In this document: positions 53,501 to 63,391 of the stretch, one piece after another | How positions within the stretch are numbered: position 1 is the first letter of the stretch | Layout: each line of letters begins with the position of its first letter | Origin: Epinephelus fuscoguttatus | Lineage: Eukaryota; Chordata; Actinopteri; Perciformes; Serranidae | Assembly (NCBI RefSeq): GCF_011397635.1 | Contig: NC_064759.1 | Span: 21,414,428-21,478,427, forward strand | DNA: 64,000 bases | Reading direction: 5' to 3' | Translations under genes and position numbers: made by a program | Notes under the pieces: model-generated | What the model was told of the DNA's origin: nothing | Seen by the model: the letters and a program-made list of their open reading frames with translations, nothing else | Databases searched by the model: none

Positions 53501-55691
53501 ATAAATTAAGATTAAATCAGTAAATTCTGACTCAGTAGAGGAAATCGAATGCATGCTTTTTCTTACATTTAACATCCAGATACAACCAGTCGGACTTCCC
53601 CATGCCTATCTCATTGGAAGCGATACAGGAGAAAGAAGTGTCTCGGGTGATGTCGTTGAAGGTCATTTTTCTCTCAGTTGAGTTTATTTCCTTGTTCTGA
53701 CCCGTCTCCCTTTTGAGCCATATGTAAGCGTGTGGTTGTGGGTTACAGTTAGCAGTACACTCCACGGTAATGCTGCCACTTTCCATTACCATTTTCTTTT
53801 CCAGTATCAGGGTCACAGTTACAGGTTCATCTGGGAATAAAGGAAATCATAACACACAATTACAATAGCAACATATCTGGCAAGTAAATGTACTTCAGCC
53901 ATTTACTGTATTTGAACAGGCACTGTTTCACTTACATAAAATGTTGAGTGGTATTTGTTGACTTTCTGCGTTGAATGCTCTGAACTTCGCAGAACACCAC
54001 ATTTTGCTGTTATGTATTTCATATGTTGCCAGTCCATGAAGTGTCTCTGTGTATGACCATTGTCCCTTTACTTCCTCGTTGAAAGCCATTACAGTGTAGT
54101 TTTTTAAAAATGGACTTATGGTCCATTGAAGGGATGGAGGTGAGAAAGGGCAGGAATAACTTACACTGCAGTTAACCCAGAAAATTTCCCCATCCACTAT
54201 TTTCTTCTGAATGGAGATTATGGGGGGTTTTCTCTCTGGAAGTCAAAATAAAGAAACAATGGAAAAAACATAGAGAAAAATTAATTTTTCTTTTATTTCT
54301 AGATTAACAGTTGTATAAATATGATGTGCTACATAACAGAAATGCTGTATGTTAAATTGATAAGGGTGGTAAGATTTCTCCTTTACTTAGACCATAGGTT
54401 TTGTAAGGTGTAAAGACTGCTGTGTTTAGGAGGAATTGCTATTTTCTTTTATGGTATGGTAGAGTGTATTTCTGTTAATGAATGTAACCTGTCAGTTGCT
54501 AAATTGTGAAATTTTGCATTAAGGCTTGGATTTCCTGAATTTAATTCAGGTTTACAAATGCTTACTTACCAACAATGATCGTTACAGTTTGGTCATAGAA
54601 TTTCTGATTTGATTTAGAGTCTAGGTCGATCCAAACATAAACCTGCAGGTTGTTGTCTGCGCTCTTCACTTTGTCAATCACCAGGGTGCAGTTGCCCTCT
54701 GCAGCTTCACCCGTTACTGAGGTGCGTCCTCTGAACTGGTCTTCCACTGAAGCTGGGTGACGCCCGTCATACACCACAGGATATTTTATGCTATGGTACC
54801 GATACCATGTGACCTGAGAATGAGGTTGTGTCTTACATGGCACCACAACACAGCTCCCCTCAACTGCAGTAATTGTTGTGGGTACGTTGATGGTCCAGCT
54901 TCTCGTCTGCTGGAGCACAGAGATGCCTTTGTGGGGCAGGAGGAGTTTCATGGTAGACAACATTAGTAGCAGTTCTGTTTTTTGATGTTATTTTTGTGGA
55001 TAAATGAGAAAATATAATATGTGACAGTCAACTGGAAATTCATTTGCACAGAGAGATATTACTGTGAGAGCTGAATAACCACAAAGCTGAGTTTACTGCA
55101 GTATTTATAGCTGTTCACCATACCAGAGTGACCTAAAAAAAAAAACAAAAAAAACCCTGACTTCTCAGAAACAAAGTTAAAATATTGCTGTAAACATACC
55201 ATATTGAACTCCAAAAATATATAATTATCAGTTTCCTTAAAGAAGAATATATTATTTTACAACATATTTTAGCCTTTTTCCTAAATGCTGATATTGCAAA
55301 TAGTTCATAAAAATATGTGGTGATACTGCAACATGCATTTCAATGGTTATGACTTTGTTTTAGATTCTGAAAATAAGAAGTACTACAAGCTTCACATAAT
55401 AATTTAAATAATAATGAAGGGCATCAGTAATCGCTATATTCATTTTTTGTACTTGAGAATTATGCAGTTTGGAAACTGCCTTTTACTTTTTCCCCAATGT
55501 AGGCCAAACTCGTAGAAGATCTCTTAGCTATAGTCCTTTTTAAAATGACACAAATATTTGAAATATTAGCTTATTGTGTTATATTTTTATGTTTAACATG
55601 TTACCTAGGAAAAAGACAGAGATAAAAACAGATAAATCTCATTATTACCGGTAAACAAGCTTAGCAGTCTAAGCAGATGAGCAGTCGCCAT
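47581..55691 (-). CDS. Siglec/CD22/MAG-like receptor with four Ig domains
   Basis: Type I membrane protein of the sialic-acid-binding Ig lectin family, complete. Exons, minus strand: 55649-55691 (signal peptide MATAHLLRLLSLFT), 54570-54926 (V-set), 53936-54235, 53567-53830 and 48540-48815 (three C2 domains), 48330-48429 (transmembrane, WWLAVLLPGLVALLVGCVMF), 48054-48110 and 47581-47758 (tail). All junctions hold phase; total 524 residues. Siglec hallmarks: AVEGSCVVVPC in V strand B with the partner Cys in GNCTLVI (the B-E disulfide), and NCSVSYSC in domain 2 with the extra inter-domain Cys. The residue aligning with the sialic-acid arginine (YYFR in MAG) appears to be Trp (VYVW). The tail has YSSV, VYDNDF and QYQNN but no classical ITIM. 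A 4.7 kb intron between domains 3 and 4 is full of repeats. Orthology to MAG, CD22 or a CD33-type Siglec is unresolved. Confidence 0.87.
49000..49328 (+). repeat. SINE-like repeat with tRNA-like head, in the Siglec intron
   Basis: Well-preserved copy: GGGCGGTGGTGTGGTGGTTA, B-box-like GGTTCGATCCC, the body GTTTGCATGTTCTCCCCATG and CCGGGTACTCCGGCTTCCTC, ending AGTATAAGTGATTGGAAGATGG and a GGAT repeat. Opposite in orientation to the host gene. Confidence 0.82.
49535..50640. repeat. Composite dispersed repeat in the Siglec intron
   Basis: The left part opens TTTAAAGGTCCAGCGTGTAG GATTTAGTGGCATC and contains AGGCTACTGTAGAACAACATGG, and the right part holds GTTATAAACGAATGAAAATATAG. These phrases belong to a common fish non-autonomous element. 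The right end CTCCTTTAA may be its other terminus, but the end match is poor and the middle is rearranged. Confidence 0.45.
50641..51864. other. Siglec intron, no feature recognised
   Basis: A CpG-containing stretch at 50690-51080 looks like a degenerate unique region or an old element. A short GTAA repeat occurs at 51725-51745. I looked on the minus strand for a missing fifth Ig exon and found none with paired cysteines and splice sites. Confidence 0.35.
51865..53053. mobile_element. hAT-type element with ZBED-like transposase remnant
   Basis: The ends are TAGGGCTGGGCGGTATACCG and, inverted, TAGAGCTGGGCGGCATGAC. The flanks GACGTATA (51857-51864) and GGTGTATA (53054-53061) agree at 6 of 8 positions, compatible with an aged 8-bp hAT duplication. 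Plus-strand frame at 52081 gives MAAGESPESKATVHDDPEEL followed by IPK, resembling the start of ZBED-type hAT transposases in fish, then breaks off. At 52154 a CAGTGTTTCCCC motif suggests another hAT element inserted there. At 1,189 bp it is an internally deleted, non-functional copy in the Siglec intron. Confidence 0.7.
53054..53566. other. Siglec intron, right part
   Basis: Unremarkable intronic DNA leading to the donor of the third Ig exon at 53567. No repeat with clear limits recognised. Confidence 0.35.
54927..55648 (-). other. Intron 1 of the Siglec-like gene
   Basis: AT-rich intron between the signal-peptide exon and the V-set exon. The open frame that runs through the V exon into this intron is an extension past the acceptor (CCCCACAAAG at 54927), chosen because it is the only nearby acceptor that fits the phase-1 donor of the signal exon. 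Confidence 0.5.
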
Positions 55692-56140
55692 GAAGAAAGT
55701 AGTCGCTGTACACCTTTCAGTTTGTCCCCTTTTGACCTCTTAATGTCTGAAACACAGCAGCTGTAACAATATTACAACAATTAGACTATGTTGGCTTTGT
55801 GTTGTTTAATCTCTGCACATTACTATGCTCTTTTACACTGTTACACAGGAAACTTAAAAATACTGTGCAGATGTTTCATGGTGAGTCAAATATCAGTCAT
55901 ATATTATTAAGTCACAATGCCACTGCAAATCATCTAGAGGAGTCATTTATTCACGCTTAAAGGCCCCCAAGTGCCTCTAGCTTCGCCAAAGTACAAAAAA
56001 GGTTTGCTTAATTTCCAGTTAATACCAGCCACAGACTATTATTCTCTAACATCAAACAAAAAAGTCATACTATTAAGGAAGCTTTAACAATCTGTAAAAT
56101 AGTCTATGGATTAATCTTTTCTTTGACTGATATGGCTTAC

Positions 56141-56180
56141 CTTGCCTGACGAGCCGCTGCATGAATCTGTCTGCAATGGC
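56141..56180 (-). promoter_or_regulatory. Probable 5'UTR exon of the Siglec-like gene with an upstream ATG
   Basis: Minus-strand GCGGCTCGTCAGGCAAG is followed by donor GTAAGCC (exon ends 56141). It pairs with acceptor TGTTTCAG before 55746, so exon 2 would be 55649-55746. An ATG at 56162 would open a 34-codon reading frame that runs past the main start at 55691 in another frame. The 5' limit of the exon is unknown. Confidence 0.45.
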
Positions 56181-56848
56181 CCAGTGATGTGTAACTGTGC
56201 GTGCTCAAGTCCACCTTTTTACCACAACCTAATCCCCTCGACAACCCCTCCGTTCTATTCAGTCTTAAACAGGAAACTTGCTGAGGTCATTTAAAGCAGT
56301 CAGCCTGAACGGTGAGAAAGCCTGAAGAGAGGCTCTCTTGCTTGTTTCTGAAATCTGATGTACTAAACACCCGACCACTTGTTGTGCAGTAAATGTTTGA
56401 AACGGTGTAGCAAAGGTGAGGTGCATTAAAATATAAACTGAATTAAAAAATAGAGATTAAATGAAATGTTCTGGCTTGACCGAATAAGCACATGCATCTC
56501 TAGACATAAAGAAGAATAAAGAGACCGTTTTGCAAAAAAAAAATCTTTATTGGTTTCTATTCATGTTTTTATTACAACAGCTGGCTTAGTTTGAACAAAA
56601 AGCAAGTGTTAAAATAATAAACATAATATGTCACGCTGCAGAAAATACTAAACAGCACAGCCTCCCTCACTTTTTTATTATTATTTTTCAGTATTTTTAA
56701 TTGTTATGTATTAGGAACCCGGTCTCATTCCCAGGGCATTAGATGCATCAACATGGTGAGCAGCCCTTGGCTTCTGTTACCAATGCACAAGTTACCCTAC
56801 AGCATCTGTATTGGACAGCACAGGCTGTCAACTAACTCCAGTGTAATC

Positions 56849-57223
56849 TAGGGCTGCAACGATTAGTCGACTAATCGATGACTAAATGACTATTAAAATA
56901 ATCTGTGACTATTTTGGTAGTCGACTAAGTAGTCGGTTGGAGTCATTTTTCATAGAAAAGTACTATAAAAGTACCCCAAAATACTCTTATTGCAGCTTCT
57001 TAAGTTCAAATATTGGCAGCTTTACACACTCCCATGACGGTGAACTAAAACCTTTTGGCGTGAGTACGAAACAACACATTAGATGACATAATTTTGGGGT
57101 TTGGGAGAGACAGACCGACAATTTACATTTTAACACATTTTTCGATGAAATGATTAGTCGACTAATCGAAGAAATAATCGACAGAGAAGTCGACAATGAA
57201 AATAATTGTTAGTTGCAGCCCTA
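56849..57223. mobile_element. hAT-type MITE with 8-bp target-site duplication
   Basis: Ends TAGGGCTGCAAC and GTTGCAGCCCTA are perfect 12-bp inverted repeats. The flanking direct repeat GTGTAATC is at 56841-56848 and 57224-57231. The interior is close to the copy at 9251-9612 (shared TCATTTTTCATAGAAAAG, TACTATAAAAGTACCCCA). Length 375 bp, no ORF. It lies between the two Siglec-like genes. Confidence 0.92.
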
Positions 57224-57455
57224 GTGTAATCCCGTCTGCAGCAATAACATACTGTAGTAGAAAGAGCGAAAGAGTCCAAGGGGGGAAAGAAGGAATGGTG
57301 GTGGATGGGTCAAACACACACTGGACTTTCACCCAGGGGACTGATGTTTGTTTCCTGTGTGAAACCAAAAATCAACTTTACTTGGGTTTTACTTTACTAA
57401 AGTTAGTTGACCAGAAAGGTCATTAGTCAACAAGATTTCATTGGTTGCTTAGTTG

Positions 57456-57471
57456 CACACACACACACACG

Positions 57472-57540
<69 letters not shown>
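57456..57540. repeat. (CA)n microsatellite
   Basis: About 42 CA units with two GC interruptions near the left end. Confidence 0.97.
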
Positions 57541-57543
<3 letters not shown>

Positions 57544-58125
57544 GTTAAACTCTGTTAGTAGCTGCACATCATCAAAATAAAACCTTTGTGACTGGACTCT
57601 GTGGGAATTTAATTTGAAAGGACAGACATTGTATTTATCTATTTGTATTTATTTTGTTTAATATGCACTGTCGCTCTTCACAGACGAAGTTCCTAACAGA
57701 AAAATAAAGTTTATTGAATTGAACTGACAAGGCCACGTTCAGCAGTCAGACAGGAGTCACGTTACAAACCAATCACAGCCGACAGATATCTTTCCCTTCT
57801 TCTGTAAATGTCAGGCTGTGATGAACATGAAGATCAGCTCTGCACTCGGGATTTCAGGTAAATAGGCTATGAGACACAACCTGCCACCATGCTCTTGAAA
57901 GGTGGCACAAAAAAGGCACAAAAGTGTGCCCAGCGGGTAACTCGGGTATTCCAGGCAGTTGAGGATACCCCTGATTTACAGGGCTGGTACCTGTGGTTAT
58001 TACACAGGATAGTTAATAACATGTCGGGCAGGAAAATTCTTAGTTGGGGGTGCAGCCCTATTTTGTCCAACCATGTAATGTGACATATCTGTCAAATGAC
58101 ACACTTGTTTAGTGACATTGTTATT
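57541..58125. other. Intergenic DNA between the two Siglec-like genes
   Basis: No gene or clear repeat. A 64-codon open frame at 57889 has no recognisable domain or splice context. Confidence 0.35.
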
Positions 58126-58692
58126 TTAAAGGAAATGACCACTTTAGAATGAAAATACAGACAGTACTTACTCACCCTCATGCCGACAAGAAAGTGTAGT
58201 TTTTTTAATCCACAAAACTCATTCGGGGTATCGGAGGATAACAGCTTGCCGGATTTTTCCATACACTTGAATGCATGGAACCCACGCCCAAAATCATTTT
58301 GAAAATGTAATAAAACTCCACTAATGCATTTCAAAAATGTCAGAACGGCTCGTCCGTCGTAATCCAAGTGCCCTGAAGCCGTGGCATGCAGAATTGACTT
58401 GAAAAGACATAATTTACTCCACTTTTATAGCAAAATTTCTCACCCTGGTCAGTTAGCCTGCAGGCGTGCTGTGTTTACATGGCAACTCGCAAGACTCGAG
58501 AACATGAATGTCTCTGAACGTTCTCGAGTCTCGCGCGTTCATTTTCAAAATGACTTTGGACGTGGGTTCCATGCACTTCAAGTGTATGGAAAAATCCGGC
58601 TAGCTGTTAAAAAACTACGCTGGACTTCTTGTCTGCATGAGGGTGAGTAAGTACTGTCTGTATATTGATTCTAAAGTGGTCATTTCCTTTAA
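58126..58692. mobile_element. TTAA-flanked fold-back element
   Basis: Left end TTAAAGGAAATGACCACTTT is matched by the right end AAAGTGGTCATTTCCTTTAA. The arms continue inward with gaps: GACAGTACTTACTCACCCTC pairs with GAGGGTGAGTAAGTACTGTC, and CCGGATTTTTCCATACACTT pairs with AAGTGTATGGAAAAATCCGG. Both ends sit on TTAA. The arms are well over 150 bp each, so the RNA or single strand would form a long hairpin. No transposase. Confidence 0.85.
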
Positions 58693-59177
58693 CCCAAACA
58701 ACGATAGTTTTTCTAAACCTAACCAAGTAGGTTTTGTGGGGAAAACATCTTGTTGCCTAAACCCAAAGACGTTTTGGCAGCGATACCTGTGTTTCCGATG
58801 AAGACAGAAGTTTATTTTGAAAGACACTGTAGCATGTAATGAGAGGAAATTGACATGGAAACGGAAACGTCTAGAAACGATGCCGGAGGGGTACCTAGAG
58901 CGTCATAGTTTGAAGTTGAGGGCCACTGACCAGGTTGCTGAATTTAACAATTCAGGTGGATGTGTTGGCATGAACATTGTAGAAATTGAGAAAAATGTTC
59001 ATTATTATTATTTTTAATATTATTATGCACTTAAAATGTGATTAAATAATCTGTCAAGCACTTAAAAACTCCCTGAACTTAAAGAAAAGAAACATACTTC
59101 CACCAATATAAAGAAAACATATGTACAAGAAAGCAAATAATTTTTCAAAACTTGGCACAGCAATATTGAACTGTGAT
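58693..59177. other. 3' flank of the second Siglec-like gene
   Basis: Probable 3'UTR and downstream sequence of the minus-strand gene ending at 59178. No repeat or gene recognised. Confidence 0.35.
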
Positions 59178-62100
59178 CTATTCGTGCATAAGACACTTGT
59201 CTTTAAATTTAACTTGGGCATATTCACCTTCCACTTCCTTCTCCACATTTCTAGGCTTCACTTTGTCATATAGGCATTCCATCTCCAGTGCATTGCTCAC
59301 AAAATCTCTGCCCATGCTTCCCACTGTGCACCTCTCCTCCTCCAGATAGGAGCTACCAGGCTGATTCATGTTCAAAGAGTCATCTCCTTTCTTCTTCTTG
59401 CTCTTGGTCTTCCAATTCACAGCAGAGTAAATCACATCATTGCCCTCCTCATTTTTCTTCTCTGAACTTTCAGTGGCTCCTTCTGCATTGTTTTGTCCAG
59501 AGCTTGGCAAGTTGGTGCTGTTTGGCTCAGAGATAGTTTCCGGCTGGGCCACATCTGCCTGTCTCAGCTCACTGGTGTTAACATAGATGTCCCCCTCTGT
59601 TGTGTTGGGTACCTATACAGTTAAAGAGAAAACATCAGTGGTCATATACTGTGCTAATCCAGTTTAATTACATGAAGTAGAAACCTGCTTGGCTCTAAGT
59701 CAAAGTACCTGATTGTCCTCTCCACTTGATAGAAGTTGGCTCGTAGTAACTGTGCTGGTGTCACCTCTGCGCTGACTCTTAAGAAGGTTGTAGTGAGTCT
59801 TCTGATTCCTGAAAAATACAGTAGAACTTTTAATTTATACGTGTATATTTGATTCATCTTGATTTGTCATTTATTCAGTGTTTTTTTTTTTTTTTTAGTT
59901 GTTCCAAATGAGTAGAGGCTAATGGGACTGCATGCAGCTGTCTCTAGTTTGAGTTTGTTCTGATAAGTTTGGTATAAAAAAGTTTGATGTCATGATTGAC
60001 AGCTGTGTCTGCCAATCAGTGTGCTCATGATCAAAGGTGTTGCTAGCCATTGGTCAGATGGCGGGAACTCAGTATTGCGTAAATCTCTACAGCACAGACT
60101 CTGGCTCCAAATGACATCACCAGTGCAGATGGCAGCTGCTGTTTTCAGAATATTTTGGCTCAATATTTTTTACAGTGGAAGAAGTGGAGATGCATTGTCG
60201 ATCCTTATAAACTGTCCTTGATGGGCATATTCATGTATTTCATGAAGGCTAAACTAACACTCCATCTCTTAAACACTTCCTTGATATTCACACATATATT
60301 TTGTTTATTGCCAGACTTTATTTTAGACTCTCTTTTTGATAAGTCCATATTCTTTTTTGGGTAGCTTTGCAGTGTAGACAGCTGTTGTCAGAGCTTCTCC
60401 ACCATTGAATTAGAGACATTTAATTGAAACGCCCTCTCTCTTTCTCTTCTAAAGCCTGACAACAGAGCTAAGTGGGGGTGCAAAAGTCTAGTTTTCTCCC
60501 ACTTCCCACTTGAATTACAATATACTGGGCGTTTATTATGGAATTTCTGCCTACTGGTGCCAAAAAAACTGTCTACCCCAGCTTTAAACTCTTCTGTAAC
60601 TTTCATAACACTGCCAACCATTGAAACTATGTTATCAGAGAATAGTCTTGAAAGTACTTGAATACTTTTCACTAGGGATGGGCAGCACAAGCAAAAACAC
60701 TATTCGAAAATCATGGAAACTATTCGGCAATTTCTCGAATAATCCCCCCCCCCCCCGGAGCCACGCACACAGGAATCCATTCATCATTAAAGACCCGAAC
60801 ACACTCGGGCGGAACGTATGCGGAACGGACTCCGCGGAGGTCCGCACGGACTCAAAGCGGATGTCCGCAAGCCCTGTGCGCAAAGCTCAGATTTTACATC
60901 CGCGCAGACTCCGCTCCGCGCACCAGTGACTGCTCAGCATGTACTTTTCACATCGTGGGGATTTTTCATGGACATTTTTACAGGAAATTACAACGCGGAA
61001 GTGTGCTCGACTATGAAAGCCCAAATGACTGCGGACATTCCTTGCGGAGTAGTAGTCTCTGCATGTTTCTCCTGTTTGAAGAAGAGCATCAAACTAGCTG
61101 GTAGCCCATCTCACACCGCTGTAGCAATCCTATACTGCCCTCGTGCGGTTAGGAGCTGAATTGCATGTCAATCAAAGACTGCATATAGTGTCAGTATTTG
61201 TGCTCACTTACAGAGTTAAAAAAAAAAGTCCAAATAACAATAACTGTTATGTGTTGCATTTTTGTGTCTTGTGCTATTACTCTACCTGATGACAAACAGA
61301 AGAGCACATACTATGACTAGTAGTGCGCCAACTATGGTGATGAAGACTGGCAACGTCACTGGGTCTGGAAGTACAAGGGACAATAGAAGATTAGGAATAA
61401 GAAGTAATTCAGACAAGAAACAATTCTCTAAAACTTTGGTCATAGTGTAATAAGAATTCTTCTTGCTGAGTCTATACTTCAGGTGCTTTAAACACACAAA
61501 AAAGTACTTACTCATTTCAACATGATTATGGTCAAAAAGATAATCACGGAGAAAATAGGGACAAAATATTTCTTAATGCGCTTTAATGTGAAAGTAATCT
61601 GAGCACTGCTGTCACCTTCATGTTGTGCTACATTCATACTAATTAACAAATCTGAAAATAAGACAAACTAAGGTTCCTTTCACCTGAATTGAGTGCGTCA
61701 GGGATGGGCTACGTGTCTGCCCCTGTATTTTTTCAGAGGATTCAGTAAGGTAACGTCAGCTGCATTATCATAGCAATAGAATGACACTCATTCTATTTCT
61801 ATGCACAGTGATTTCTGTTTTGCCTGTCTGCAATGGCAACATTTAGGAAAGTTTTTCAAAGGCTGCCACTGCAGGGTGGACATGTAGCGAACAGAGCTTA
61901 CTCTGATCGCAGCTGATCGTGTTCATTTGATTGTGGCAAGCCAATATCGAGATCATGATTAATATTTGATCAATTGTGCAGCCCTAATTTCTACCTCTTT
62001 CTTTTTTTCAAGAAAGGTGTATCTATGAGTAAGAAGTGTGTTAAAGTAAAAAAAAATAAAAGTACAATAAAAATAAAAATCCACGTTTTTTTTTAAACAC

Positions 62101-62228
62101 GTTAGTCATCTCTAATGATTAAATTTGTTTTGAGTCATTTCAAAAGCAACATCATTACATAACAGGAAGTGGGGTGTTTTAATACCTTACAGAGTCACAC
62201 CAAATATTTCCAGTCTCTCTCTCTCTCG

Positions 62229-62305
<77 letters not shown>

Positions 62306-62527
62306 CATCAACACTGCTTTTATAAACCAGTCTTTCCTATTAAGGCCCTCTTATTCTCTCTCTCAAATTTAATCATCTCTAATGATTAAATTTGTTTTGA
62401 GTCATTTCAAAAGCAACATCATTACATAACAGGAAGTGGGGTGTTTTAATACCTTACAGAGTCACACCAAATATTTCCAGTCTCTCTCTCGCTCTCTCTC
62501 GCTCTCTCTCTCTCTCTCCCTCTCTCA

Positions 62528-62592
<65 letters not shown>

Positions 62593-63391
62593 CATCAACA
62601 CTGCTTTTATAAACCAGTCTTTCCTATTAAGGCCCTCTTATTCTCTCTTTTTTTGCACATCTAGCTCATTTACAGTGCCATTGTTGAGTGAGTGTCATTC
62701 TTTTACTAGCTAGCTGCTCTCACCAGTCACATACCCATTTCAAGCTATATACTTTCTAAAAAAAAGAAGAAGAAGAAATGGGTGGCACCACAAACGTTGT
62801 TACTAACAAAAGAAGACATTGATGAGAAAGCTGCAGACACAAGCAGTCAATAAGAACATTGAACACTAGTATGGTCAGTTATGCCAAATGACCCTGGCCC
62901 TTACCTCTTTACTGAAGCCATTGACTGTTTTATGTATTGTTTTTAATTTTTACAAGAACATGCACCTGTATAGCATTGCTCCAATTAGATGGATGATACC
63001 AATACTGGCAGCAATTAGCAACTAGAATTTTTAGAAAGCTTAGCAGCTTTTAGCGAACCAATAACATTTTTTAATCAGTAAAACAGACCTTGACTTTGTG
63101 CAGATGTTTGAGGCTCAATGCCGTTGAAGCAAAAGCGTTGACTGGCCGATCCAAGAGAGTTGGAGCTGCGGCAGAGCAGGGTGGAAAGATTTTTCTCCTG
63201 TGGTTGATCCACAGTAAGGTTGCTCGTCAGACCTGTGTCACTTAGGTTGCTTATTGCAAAAGAGTGATTGACAGCTGACCCTTCCAAATACCACTGTAAA
63301 GTGGGAGAAGGATTTCCCACAGTCCTGCAGGAACATCTGAGCTGGGCTTCAGCTATGGTGCAGTGAGATGAGGGCAGGATCTGTGGGGAAA
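59178..63391 (-). CDS. Second Siglec/CD22-like receptor, 3' part (last Ig domain, TM, signalling tail)
   Basis: Exons, minus strand: 63089-63391 (C2-set Ig domain), 61286-61364 (transmembrane, VFITIVGALLVIVCALLFVI), 59709-59808 and 59178-59612 (cytoplasmic tail). Phases 1, 2 and 0 join to a stop at 59178. The Ig exon opens SPQILPSSHC, has RCSCRTVGNPSPTLQWYLEG and LLCRSSNSLGSASQ, the pattern of the membrane-proximal domain of fish CD22/Siglec proteins. The tail is about 178 residues with five tyrosine motifs: HYNLL, DIYVNT (YxN, a Grb2-type SH2 site), VIYSAV (fits the ITIM pattern V-x-Y-x-x-V), CLYDKV and GEYAQV. An inhibitory immune receptor is the likely role, inferred from family and motifs. 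The upstream Ig domains and signal peptide must lie beyond the right edge. Confidence 0.84.
60680..61165. repeat. CpG-rich repeat in intron of the second Siglec-like gene
   Basis: After GGGATGGGCAGCAC and a C14 run the stretch is dense in CGGA/TCCG words: CGGAACGTATGCGGAACGG, ACTCCGCGGAGGTCCGC and GACTCCGCTCCGCGCACC. The composition is strikingly unlike the AT-rich surroundings, suggesting an inserted element. Ends and target duplication were not resolved. Confidence 0.45.
62107..62649. repeat. Recent tandem duplication (period 267 bp) containing CT/CA microsatellites
   Basis: CATCTCTAATGATTAAATTT recurs at 62107 and 62374. The following 100 bases, the CT and CA tracts, and the downstream stretch AACATCAACACTGCTTTTAT through TAAGGCCCTCTTATTCTCTC occur in the same order in both copies with almost no substitutions. 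The main difference is in microsatellite length. It lies between the last Ig exon and the transmembrane exon of the second Siglec-like gene. Confidence 0.95.

Noticed and set aside
54757-54966. Plus-strand ORF opposite the Siglec V-set exon
   Set aside because: It is the antisense shadow of a well-supported exon.
62215-62590. Regular spaced repeats that could suggest an array structure
   Set aside because: These are CT and CA microsatellites in a tandem duplication of a vertebrate intron. CRISPR arrays are not expected and there are no spacers.
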